Shown here one piece after another: positions 51,226 to 59,431 of a DNA stretch of 64,000 bases; position 1 is the stretch's first letter, and each line of letters opens with the position of its first letter. The stretch spans positions 248,001-312,000 of the forward strand of contig PMSI01000002.1 in NCBI GenBank assembly GCA_003168375.1, in the 5' to 3' direction. This DNA comes from Vulcanimicrobiota bacterium (lineage in GTDB: Bacteria > Vulcanimicrobiota > Vulcanimicrobiia > Vulcanimicrobiales > Vulcanimicrobiaceae). Under the pieces are notes generated by a model. It worked only from the letters and a program-made list of their open reading frames with translations. It did not search any database and was not told the origin of the DNA. The translations under genes and the position numbers were made by a program.

Positions 51226-52821
51226 TCACTCCAGTTGCGATTCGGCGAGGTCGAGGTCCCATTCGATTCGACGGTACACGTCGTCGCCCACCTCGCCCGT
51301 CCGGCGCAGTTCGTGCAGTGCGCGCCGTTCCGCCTGGTACGCCTCGCCGCGAAGGCTGCGCTCGATCTCGTGCAGTCGCGCGTCGTCGAGCGGCTCGGCG
51401 CCCTCCACGTGCTCCGCGAAGTGCGCGCTGCGCTGCTCGTAGTCCGCTTGCAGCCGGCCGGCCACTTCCCACTCGGCCGGCGACTGGAACGACGGCTCGA
51501 GGCTGCGCAAGTGTGCGCGCGCCGCGTCGGCGACGAGGACGCGCGCCGCGGCGGCAGCGCGCCCGTCGTCCTCGGGATCCTTGATCTTCCAGCGCCGAAT
51601 CAGCCACGGCATCGCCAGCCCCTCGCCGACGAGCGTGACGAGGATGACGACGAACGTGATGAACAGGATCAGGTCGCGCTGCGGAAAGGGGACGCCGGGC
51701 CCGATCGTCTCGGGCAACGCCAGCGCCGCGGCGAGCGAGACGATCCCGCGCATCCCCGCCGTACCGAGCACGAAGACCACCTGCCACGGCGGATCGGGTC
51801 CCTCGCGCCGGCGAACGCTCGGAAACGCCATCCGCCGCAGGTACGTCGCGGGGAACACCCACACGTAGCGCACGACGATGACGACCAGCGAAATCGCCAG
51901 CGACCATCCGATCAGCGTCGGCAGCGAATATTGCGAGAGCCCACCGACGATCGTCCGCAGCTGCAGCCCGATCAGTAAGAACGCGGCGCCGTTGAAGACG
52001 AAGAACAGCAGGTTCCAGACGGAGGCCGCCGCGATCCGCGCTTCCGCGTCGAAGATCTGCGAGGACTTGCGGCTCAGGAAGATTCCGCCGCTCAGCGCGG
52101 CGAGCACGCCCGACGCGCCGAGCAAGTCGGCCGGGACATAGATTGCGAAAGGCGCGACCAGCGAGATCGAAACGGCGATCAGCGAATCCGAGAGTCCCGC
52201 CTTTCTGATCGCAACCGTGATCTTCCCGATCAGCCAGGCGACCGCGATGCCGACCGCGACGCCGACACTCGCGACGTAGACGAAGCGCATCGTCGCGTCG
52301 AGCAGCGAAAAGGCGCCGGTCGCGACCGCGACCAGCCCGAAGCGGTAGATCACCAGCCCAGTCGCGTCGTTGATGAGGCTCTCGCCGCCGATCAGCGTCA
52401 TCAGCCGGCGCGGCAACTCGACTTCCTCGGCAATCGCGTCGGCTGCGACGGCGTCAGTCGGCGAAAGTATTCCGCCGAGCACGAAGCCCAGCGCGATCGG
52501 CAGCCCGATCAGCCAGTGCGCCGCGTACGCCACCGCCAGCGAGGTGAAGATCACCAGTCCGATCGCCAGCATGAAGATCGGCTGCGCGTACCGCTTGAAC
52601 GAGCGGTAGTCGGTCGTCCAGCCGTCGCCAAAGATCAGTGCGGGCAGGAACAGCAGAAAGACGAGGTCGGGCTGCAGCACGATCGTCGGGATCCCCGGGA
52701 TCGCCGCGACGATCAGCCCTCCGATCACGAACACGATGGGATAGGGAACCTTGAGCCGCTTCGCGAGGAGCGCGAGCGCGACGATTCCGGCCAGGATCGA
52801 CACGAGAAACGCGCCGGTCAT
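51226..52821 (-). CDS. Na+/H+ antiporter, CPA1 (NhaP-like) family
   Basis: 531 residues: about twelve membrane segments (1-400) and a cytoplasmic tail (about 410-531) of charged helices. The transport core is SPTDAVAADAIAEEVELPRRLMTLIGGESLINDATGLV, containing the conserved Asp of the ND-type motif and the ESLxND motif. An RGIVSLAAALALP block follows near 345. It exchanges cytoplasmic Na+ (or K+) for H+. Start at 52821 overlaps the MFS stop (ATGA). It complements the two kup genes 3 kb upstream in cation homeostasis. Confidence 0.93.
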   Translation of the reverse strand: MTGAFLVSILAGIVALALLAKRLKVPYPIVFVIGGLIVAAIPGIPTIVLQPDLVFLLFLPALIFGDGWTTDYRSFKRYAQPIFMLAIGLVIFTSLAVAYAAHWLIGLPIALGFVLGGILSPTDAVAADAIAEEVELPRRLMTLIGGESLINDATGLVIYRFGLVAVATGAFSLLDATMRFVYVASVGVAVGIAVAWLIGKITVAIRKAGLSDSLIAVSISLVAPFAIYVPADLLGASGVLAALSGGIFLSRKSSQIFDAEARIAAASVWNLLFFVFNGAAFLLIGLQLRTIVGGLSQYSLPTLIGWSLAISLVVIVVRYVWVFPATYLRRMAFPSVRRREGPDPPWQVVFVLGTAGMRGIVSLAAALALPETIGPGVPFPQRDLILFITFVVILVTLVGEGLAMPWLIRRWKIKDPEDDGRAAAAARVLVADAARAHLRSLEPSFQSPAEWEVAGRLQADYEQRSAHFAEHVEGAEPLDDARLHEIERSLRGEAYQAERRALHELRRTGEVGDDVYRRIEWDLDLAESQLE

Positions 52822-54068
52822 GCGTCGCGCACCTGCGGGCTCGTGAATGCGATCCACAGCGCGAACAGGACGGAGATCGCGCCGCCGATGACGAGCGTCC
52901 AGCGCAGCTGCAACAGCGTTGCGAGCGATCCGACCAGCAGCGAGCCGAGCGGCACGAAGCCGAGCAGGATCATCGAGTACACCGAGATCGCGCGTCCGCG
53001 CATCTCATCGGGCGCCAGCGTTTGCAGCAGAATGTTCGACGAGCCGATGAAGCTCAGCGTCGCGAGGCCGATCACGGCGAGGAAGAGCGCGGCCAGCCAG
53101 AAGTTCGTCGTCAGCGCGAGCGCGACGACGCCGAGCGCGGACAGCACGGCTGAGCCCACCCAGATCGTGCCGCGCCGCTCGCCGCCGGTGGCGGCGGTGA
53201 AGAACGCGCCGCCGATCGCCCCGATCCCCGTCGCCGCCATCAGCCAGCCAAGCCCCTTCGCGTCGGTATGCAGGACGTGGATCGCGTACGCCGGGAGCAG
53301 GAAATTGTACGGGCGGATCGTCAGCGAGGTCACGACCAGCAGCAGCCCCACCCAGCGGAGCACCGGGTGCCCGATCAGGAAACGCAGGCCTTCGAGGATC
53401 GCACCGAACACGTTGCCGCGCCGCGTGCTCGAGGGTGGCGCGGGGCGCATGAACGCGAGCGCGACGAGGACGGCCAGCGTGGTGACCGTGTTGACGAGAA
53501 AGCAGGGCGCGACGCCGATCCCGGCGATCAGCAGCCCGGCGAGCGGCGGGCCGACGACGCTCGGCGCATTGAACGCGATCGAGTTGAGGCCGATCGCGCC
53601 GCCGACGTACTCGCGCGGTACCATGACCGGCACCCAGCTCTGTCGCGCCGGTGCGTCGAAGGCTTGCGTCGCCGCCTGCAGACCGCTGGTTATCATCAGG
53701 GCCCACAGCGGCGCGTGATCGCGGGCGATCAGCACGAAGACGGCCAGCGAGAGCAACGACGTGACCGCGTTCGTGATGAACAGCACCAGCCGGCGCGGAT
53801 ACCGGTCGGCGACGACGCCGGCGAACGGCGAGAGCAGCAGGACGGGCAGCGCCCGCGCCGCGCCGATCAGGCCGATGTTCAAGGCACCGACCCGTTCGTC
53901 GGTCGCCAGCGGCGCCGACGCAACGTAGAAACCGAGCGCGGTGAACTGCATCCACGTCCCGAGGTTCGAGACGAGCAGCCCGCCCCATAGCAGGCGAAAG
54001 TCCTTGAACCGAAACGGACCGAGAAAGCCTGGCCGGCTGTCCGGGATCCGCGGTTCGCCGTTCGTCAC
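52818..54068 (-). CDS. MFS transporter, EntS/MFS_3 type
   Basis: 416 residues from a GTG (54068) overlapping the kinase-like gene's stop. About ten to twelve helices. The block DFRLLWGGLLVSNLGTWMQFTALGFYV at the start and AGVVADRYPRRLVL (loop 2-3 signature) belong to the enterobactin-exporter-like MFS_3 family. FDAPARQSWVPVMVPREYVGGAIGLNSIAFNAPSVVGPPLAGLL is the typical central block. It probably exports a small molecule; no biosynthetic cluster is present to suggest which. Confidence 0.9.
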   Translation of the reverse strand: MTNGEPRIPDSRPGFLGPFRFKDFRLLWGGLLVSNLGTWMQFTALGFYVASAPLATDERVGALNIGLIGAARALPVLLLSPFAGVVADRYPRRLVLFITNAVTSLLSLAVFVLIARDHAPLWALMITSGLQAATQAFDAPARQSWVPVMVPREYVGGAIGLNSIAFNAPSVVGPPLAGLLIAGIGVAPCFLVNTVTTLAVLVALAFMRPAPPSSTRRGNVFGAILEGLRFLIGHPVLRWVGLLLVVTSLTIRPYNFLLPAYAIHVLHTDAKGLGWLMAATGIGAIGGAFFTAATGGERRGTIWVGSAVLSALGVVALALTTNFWLAALFLAVIGLATLSFIGSSNILLQTLAPDEMRGRAISVYSMILLGFVPLGSLLVGSLATLLQLRWTLVIGGAISVLFALWIAFTSPQVRDA

Positions 54069-54676
54069 CCGCCGGCAGCGCGAACGGCGGCGGCGATCAC
54101 GTCGGCGCTGCCGGCCACGCCGAAGCGCGAGCTGTCGAGCACGAGATCGTAGTTCCGCGGCTCGCCCCAGGTCACGCGATAGCCTTCGCGCGCGTAGGTG
54201 CGGCGCGCCTCGTCGATGCGCGCGATCTCGGCGCGTGCGGCCGCCTCGTCGACGTGCAGCGACTCCACGACGTGCGCGATGCGCCACGCCTGCGGCGCGT
54301 ACACGAACACGCGCAGCAGGTCGGGCCGCCCTGCGAGGATCGCGCTCGCCATGCGGCCCACGATGATCACGTCGCCGGTCGTCGCCTCCTCGCGCACCGC
54401 GTCTTCGATCGCGCGGCGCATCTCGCCGGGCTGCGGATCGTCGGCCGGAGGCTGCGCGGCTTCCGGCACGCCGCCACCGAGCTGCTCGAGAACGCGCTCG
54501 CCGAAACCGCGCGGACGCTCCGCGAGCGTCTGCACCACGTCGGCCGACGTGCCGAGCCGGCTCGCGACAACCACCGGGAGCTCTTCGTCGACGAGACGGT
54601 AGCCGAGCTGCTCGGCGAGCTTGCGTGACACGGCCTGCGCTCCGGCGCCGTAGACGCGCGAGATCGTGACGATCAT
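54065..54676 (-). CDS. Cytidylate kinase-like protein
   Basis: 203 residues. The P-loop-like start ISRVYGAGAQAVSRKLAEQLGYRLVDEEL matches the cytidylate-kinase-like family (GSGG-type loop reading GAGA, without the usual GK[ST]). It also has VIIVGRMASAILAGRPDLLRVFVYAP and a Arg/Asp-rich lid region EIARIDEARRTYAREGYRVTWGEPRNYDLVLDSSRFG. These proteins accompany transporters and their kinase activity is uncertain. ATGA couples it to the SMP-30 gene downstream and GTGA to the MFS gene. Confidence 0.85.
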   Translation of the reverse strand: MIVTISRVYGAGAQAVSRKLAEQLGYRLVDEELPVVVASRLGTSADVVQTLAERPRGFGERVLEQLGGGVPEAAQPPADDPQPGEMRRAIEDAVREEATTGDVIIVGRMASAILAGRPDLLRVFVYAPQAWRIAHVVESLHVDEAAARAEIARIDEARRTYAREGYRVTWGEPRNYDLVLDSSRFGVAGSADVIAAAVRAAGG

Positions 54677-55575
54677 GCGAAGTACCGTTCGTCGAGCAGC
54701 GGCACGCGGACCCCCGGCGCCGGCGCTTCGAACGCGAACAGCGCTCCGGCCAGCGGATGGTCCGCGCGTTCGGCGCCGAGGGTCCTCGAAGCGGTCGTGA
54801 CGTACGCCGTGCGCAGATCGGTGCCCCCGAACCCGATCATCGTCACGTTCGGGACGGGCACGGTCACCTCACGCTCGATGCGGCCGTCCGGCGTGAAGCG
54901 CACCACCTTCGAGCCGTTGTAGACCGCACTCCAGTAGCAGCCGTCGGTGTCGGTCGCGGCGCCGTCGGGTCCGCCGCGCTCGACCTCGACGCGCGCGAAG
55001 ACCCGGCGCTCGCCGAGCGTACCGGCTTCGGCGTCGAGCACGTGATACGCGTAGATCTCCTGGGCCATCGTGTCGGCGTGGTACATCGTGCGGCCGTCCG
55101 GGCTCCACGCGAGCCCGTTCGAGATCCGCACCGGCGCCGTGCTCGCACGCTGCATGCCGCCGGGTTCGACGCGGTGCAGCGGCGCGCTCTTCGGCCCTTC
55201 GCCGCGCCCCTCGAGCGGCGCGTACGCCGGACCGACCCAGAACCGCCCCTGCGGATCGGTCTTGCCGTCGTTCCAGAAGAAACGGCGCGGATCGAACGGC
55301 GCCGGCGCGAACGGTTCCAGCGCCGCGGTGCGACGGTCGAAGCGGTAGATCCCCGTGCGCAGCGCGATCAGCATGCGATCGCCGGCAGCGAGCGCGAACG
55401 AGCCGGTCGTCGCGGGCATCTCCCAACTCGCGTCGACGCCGGTGCGCGGGTCAAAGCGGTGCAGCCGGTTGCGGAACGTGTCGCACCAGTAGAGGACACC
55501 TTCGGCCACCGACCACGTCGGGCACTCGCCGTTGCTCGCGCCCGCGCGCAGTACGACGTCGACGTTCACGCTCAC
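54673..55575 (-). CDS. SMP-30/gluconolactonase family lactonase
   Basis: About 300 residues, a six-bladed propeller. Metal ligands are visible: Glu in GECPTWSVAEGVLYWCD, Asn/Asp in ISNGLAWSPDGRTMYHADT, and the mid-chain GRFWVGPAYAPLEGRG. Members hydrolyse sugar lactones such as gluconolactone or arabinolactone. Several in-frame GTGs (55584, 55575, 55569) are possible. 55575 has the best distance (9 nt) from a GGAG. No sugar dehydrogenase is adjacent. Confidence 0.9.
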   Translation of the reverse strand: MSVNVDVVLRAGASNGECPTWSVAEGVLYWCDTFRNRLHRFDPRTGVDASWEMPATTGSFALAAGDRMLIALRTGIYRFDRRTAALEPFAPAPFDPRRFFWNDGKTDPQGRFWVGPAYAPLEGRGEGPKSAPLHRVEPGGMQRASTAPVRISNGLAWSPDGRTMYHADTMAQEIYAYHVLDAEAGTLGERRVFARVEVERGGPDGAATDTDGCYWSAVYNGSKVVRFTPDGRIEREVTVPVPNVTMIGFGGTDLRTAYVTTASRTLGAERADHPLAGALFAFEAPAPGVRVPLLDERYFA

Positions 55576-55596
55576 GCCTCGCACTCCACGGCAGCT

Positions 55597-57504
55597 TCAG
55601 ACACGGAGCGCGACGCCGAACTCGATGATGCGGTCGGGCGGTATCCCCAGCGAGTCGGTGAGCGGGTTGGCATTGCGCATCATGTACGCCAGCAGCCAGC
55701 GGCGCCATTTCGGGAACTTGTAGCGGTCGTTACGCTTGACGATGCGCGGCCGAGCCAGGAAGAAGTCGGCGTCATCGAGGTCGATCTCCTTGGGCAGCTG
55801 AGGCCTGCAGTGCGAGAGGATCTCGCCGACGTTCGGGGTTTCCATGAACCCGTAGTATGCCGTGACTCGGGTGAGGCGAGGGACGATCTGCTCGATGCGC
55901 ACACGGTTCGCCGGATCGACGTACGGGCGCCGCGTGTTGACGATCGTGAGCAGCACGACTTCCTCGCGCAGCATCCGCGTGCGCAGCCAGTGGTGTTGCA
56001 GGATGAACGGGATCCCCTCCGGATGCGGCGTGAGAAATATCACCGTCCCGTCCGCCGTTGTCGCGGGACGGTCGGAGATTTCTTTGACGAACGCTGCGAC
56101 CGGCGTGGAGAGCTTCGAGAGCGCGATCGCGAGGCGCCGGCGGCCGGCGACCCAGGTGGTGAAGAGCGTGAACACGACCAGCGCGATCCCGACCGGGATG
56201 TAGCCGCCCTCTGCGAACTTCGGCAGGTTGCCGACCAGGAACGCGAGGTCGACGATCAGGAACAGCGCGACCAGCGCGACGGTCTGCGGCACCGACCATT
56301 TGAAACGGCCGCGCAGCACCCAGCCGATCACCAGCGAGTCGGCGAGCATCGTCACCGTCACAGCCAGCCCGTACGCGGCGCCGAGGCGGTCGGCGCTGCC
56401 GAAGACCAGCACCAGCGCCAGACACGCGATCGCGAGCGCGTAGTTCACGAACGGCATGTAGATCTGGCCTTCGACCGCGTGCGAGGTGTGCACGACGGTG
56501 AGGCGCGGCAGGTAGCCGAGCTGCACCGCCTGCTGGGTCAGCGAGAACGCGCCCGAGATCAGCGCCTGCGAGGCGATCACCGTTGCCATCGTCGCCAGCA
56601 CCACCATCGGGATCAGCACCCAGCCCGGGTAGAGCGCGTAGAACGGGTTTTCCAGCACGTGCGGATCGAGGAGCGTCAGCGCGCCCTGGCCGTAGTAGTT
56701 GAGCAGCAGCGCCGGGAACACGGCGCCGTACCATGCGAGCCTGATCGCGCGCCGCCCGAAATGCGCCAGGTCGGCGAACATCGCCTCGACGCCCGTGACA
56801 CACAGCACGACCGCGCCCAGCACGAGGATCGCCGTGAGGCCGTTGTGCGTCATGAAGCTCAGCGCGTAGAACGGGTTGAGCGCGACCAGCACGCGCGGAT
56901 CGCGCGCGAGCGCGACGATACCGCCGATCGCCATCGCGACGAACCACAGCACCATCACCGGCCCGAAGACGGTACCGATGCGCCCCGCGCCCCGCGACTG
57001 CACGAGAAACAACCCGATCAGAATCCCGACCGTGATCGGGACGATGAACGGGTGCGCCGCGGTCGTCGCGACACCGATCCCTTCGACCGCGGAGAGCACC
57101 GAGATCGCCGGCGTGATCACGCCGTCGCCGAAGACCATCCCCGCCGCGAAGAGCAGCATGTAGACGACGAACGTCATCGGAGCCGGAATGCCGACGCGGC
57201 TGCTCGGGCGGAGCTGCGCCAGCAGCGCGAGGGTACCGCCTTCGCCCTCGTTGTCGGCGCGCAGTACGATCGTCGCGTACTTGACGCACACGACCAGGAT
57301 CAGCGCCCAGGTGATCAGCGAGAGGATCCCGAGCACGTGCTCCGCGCTCGGCGTGAACCCGCGCCCGGTCGTGAAACACTGCTTGAACGCATACAGCGGG
57401 CTCGTTCCGATGTCGCCGAAAACGACGCCCAGCGCGGCCAGTGCGAGCGGGCCGAGGCGCGCCGGATGGGCCGGCCCGGGTTCGACCGGCCGCGCTCGGA
57501 TCAT
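55597..57504 (-). CDS. kup: Kup-type potassium transporter, copy 2
   Basis: 635 residues. About twelve helices (1-450) starting LALAALGVVFGDIGTSPLYAFKQCF, the Kup signature, with GDGVITPAISVLSAVEGI and GVEAMFADLAHFG. A soluble C-terminal region follows (TVIFLTPHPEGIPFILQHH and beyond). It imports K+ with H+. Its ATG (57504) overlaps the stop of the other kup gene. The two proteins differ throughout, so this is an old duplication, perhaps giving different affinity or pH range. Confidence 0.95.
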   Translation of the reverse strand: MIRARPVEPGPAHPARLGPLALAALGVVFGDIGTSPLYAFKQCFTTGRGFTPSAEHVLGILSLITWALILVVCVKYATIVLRADNEGEGGTLALLAQLRPSSRVGIPAPMTFVVYMLLFAAGMVFGDGVITPAISVLSAVEGIGVATTAAHPFIVPITVGILIGLFLVQSRGAGRIGTVFGPVMVLWFVAMAIGGIVALARDPRVLVALNPFYALSFMTHNGLTAILVLGAVVLCVTGVEAMFADLAHFGRRAIRLAWYGAVFPALLLNYYGQGALTLLDPHVLENPFYALYPGWVLIPMVVLATMATVIASQALISGAFSLTQQAVQLGYLPRLTVVHTSHAVEGQIYMPFVNYALAIACLALVLVFGSADRLGAAYGLAVTVTMLADSLVIGWVLRGRFKWSVPQTVALVALFLIVDLAFLVGNLPKFAEGGYIPVGIALVVFTLFTTWVAGRRRLAIALSKLSTPVAAFVKEISDRPATTADGTVIFLTPHPEGIPFILQHHWLRTRMLREEVVLLTIVNTRRPYVDPANRVRIEQIVPRLTRVTAYYGFMETPNVGEILSHCRPQLPKEIDLDDADFFLARPRIVKRNDRYKFPKWRRWLLAYMMRNANPLTDSLGIPPDRIIEFGVALRV

Positions 57505-59369
57505 ATCTCGACCGTGATGCCGAGTTCGACCCGCCGTTCGGCGGTGATCCGCAAGTCGTCCGGCAGCGGACGCGCGTTGCGCTGGAGGGCGCTGAACAGC
57601 TCCCGGCGCCAGCCGACCATGCCGTGCTCCGGCGCCGCCTCGATCTTCGGATCGGCGTAGAAGAACGAGGTGTCGTCGCGATCGAGCTGCAGTCCGAAGG
57701 CGTCGCAAGAGCGGAAGATCGGATCGATCCGCGGCGCTTCCATGTAGCCGAAACGCGCGACGACGCGGACCAGCCGCAGCGAGAGCCGCTCGACGGTGAC
57801 GCGCTCTTCGTGGGTGAGATACGGTGTCGGGGCACGCGCGATGTTGAGCACGACGATGCGCTCCTCTTGCGCGCGCTCGCGGATCCAGCGATGCCGCGCG
57901 AGGAACGGAACACCGCGTGGATCGGGGGTCAAGAACACCATCGTTCCTTGTTCACCCACGCCGGCCGGCAGCTTCTCGAGCACGTCCTCGATCGGGATCT
58001 GCTGCGCGGCGAGGGCGCGGGCGAGGGCACGGCGTCCTTCGAGCCAGGTCGTGCTCATCAGCACGAGCGTCGCGCTGATCCCCAGCGGGATCCAGCCACC
58101 GTGCAGGATCTTCGGCAGCGACGCGATGGCGAGGCTGCCGTCGACGAGCACGAACAGCGTGACGAGCGCAAGCGACGCGGCCGGGTTCCAGCGCAGCACC
58201 TTGGAGATCACTACGTAGTAGGTCAATGACGTGCACATCATCGTGAACGAGATCGCGACACCGTACACGGACGCGAGCCGTTCGCTCGAGCCGAACGCGA
58301 GCACCAGCATCGCGCAACCGACCGCGAGCCACAAGTTGACCGACGGGACGTAGACTTGGCCCTTGTACCGGTCCGACGTGTGCTTTACCAGCACGCGCGG
58401 CGCGAGGTTGAGCGCGATCGCCTGCTCGATCAGCGTGAACGTTCCGGAGATCAGCGCCTGCGAGGCGATGACCGTCGCGCCGGTCGCGAGCACGACCATC
58501 GGGATCAGCGCCCACGCGGGCGCGAGCGCGTAGAATGGGTTCGACAGCGCGCTGGGATGCGCGACCAGGTTCGCGCCCTGACCGAAATAGTTCAGCACCA
58601 GCGCCGGAAAGACGAGCGTGTACCAGCCGGTCACGATCGGCCCGCGCCCGAAGTGCGAGAGATCGGCGTACATCGCCTCGACGCCCGTGACCGCAAGGAC
58701 CACGCCGCCGAGGATCACGATACCGCCGAGCCCGCCGTGGAATAGGAAGTGCACCGCGAAGCGCGGATCGAGCGCCTGCATGACCTCGGGGTGCAAGAAG
58801 ATCGCTTGCGCGCCGAAGTAGGCGATGACCAAGAACCACACCAGCATCACCGGGCCGAACAGGATACCGACCCGCTCCGTGCCGTTTCGCTGCAGCGCGA
58901 ACAGGCCGATGATGACCGCGAGCGAGATCGGTACGACGTACGGTTCAAACGCCGACGAGACGATCCCGATCCCTTCGACCGCCGAGATGACGGAGATCGC
59001 CGGGGTGATCACCCCGTCGCCCACCATCATCGAACCGCCCACGACCACGATCAGCGTCAGCAGACTCGTCTTGATCGTGGTGCCGAACGGGCGCGGCGGC
59101 GACGCGAGCGCGAGCAGCGCGAGGATACCGCCTTCGCCTTCGTGATCGACCCGCATGATGAAGGTGACGTATTTGACGCACACGACGACCACGAGCACCC
59201 AGAAGATCAGCGAGCAGACGCCGAGCACGTCGGCGAGCCCGCCCTTCGAACCGGCGAGCCCGAGACAGACCTTGAGCGTGTAGAGCGGGCTGGTGCCGAT
59301 GTCTCCGAACACGACGCCCATCGCGGCGACGATGAGGTACAACTGGGGTTTGGAGCGCCGCTGGGTCAC
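57501..59369 (-). CDS. kup: Kup-type potassium transporter, copy 1
   Basis: 622 residues from a GTG (59369) with AAGGA about 6 nt upstream. It opens YLIVAAMGVVFGDIGTSPLYTLKVC and carries GDGVITPAISVISAVEGIGI, GVEAMYADLSHFG and GATVIASQALISGTFTLIEQA. The C-terminal domain (from about 460) has FLTPDPRGVPFLARHRW. It is the first gene of the kup pair and lies 62 bp after the stop of the MalT-type regulator, so the regulator may control it. Confidence 0.95.
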   Translation of the reverse strand: MTQRRSKPQLYLIVAAMGVVFGDIGTSPLYTLKVCLGLAGSKGGLADVLGVCSLIFWVLVVVVCVKYVTFIMRVDHEGEGGILALLALASPPRPFGTTIKTSLLTLIVVVGGSMMVGDGVITPAISVISAVEGIGIVSSAFEPYVVPISLAVIIGLFALQRNGTERVGILFGPVMLVWFLVIAYFGAQAIFLHPEVMQALDPRFAVHFLFHGGLGGIVILGGVVLAVTGVEAMYADLSHFGRGPIVTGWYTLVFPALVLNYFGQGANLVAHPSALSNPFYALAPAWALIPMVVLATGATVIASQALISGTFTLIEQAIALNLAPRVLVKHTSDRYKGQVYVPSVNLWLAVGCAMLVLAFGSSERLASVYGVAISFTMMCTSLTYYVVISKVLRWNPAASLALVTLFVLVDGSLAIASLPKILHGGWIPLGISATLVLMSTTWLEGRRALARALAAQQIPIEDVLEKLPAGVGEQGTMVFLTPDPRGVPFLARHRWIRERAQEERIVVLNIARAPTPYLTHEERVTVERLSLRLVRVVARFGYMEAPRIDPIFRSCDAFGLQLDRDDTSFFYADPKIEAAPEHGMVGWRRELFSALQRNARPLPDDLRITAERRVELGITVEI

Positions 59370-59431
59370 GGCGTCCTTTCTCCCGCGTCGGCGGCCGGAT
59401 TCCCCTCGCTCACTCGCTTCCGGGGCTTCGC

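Noticed and set aside
54757-57660. A 967-codon open frame antisense to the SMP-30 and kup genes
   Set aside because: Arg/Asp/Glu-rich shadow typical of high-GC DNA; the opposite strand has clear families with intact motifs. The same holds for long frames at 45089-46561, 39328-side shadows and 21346-22600.
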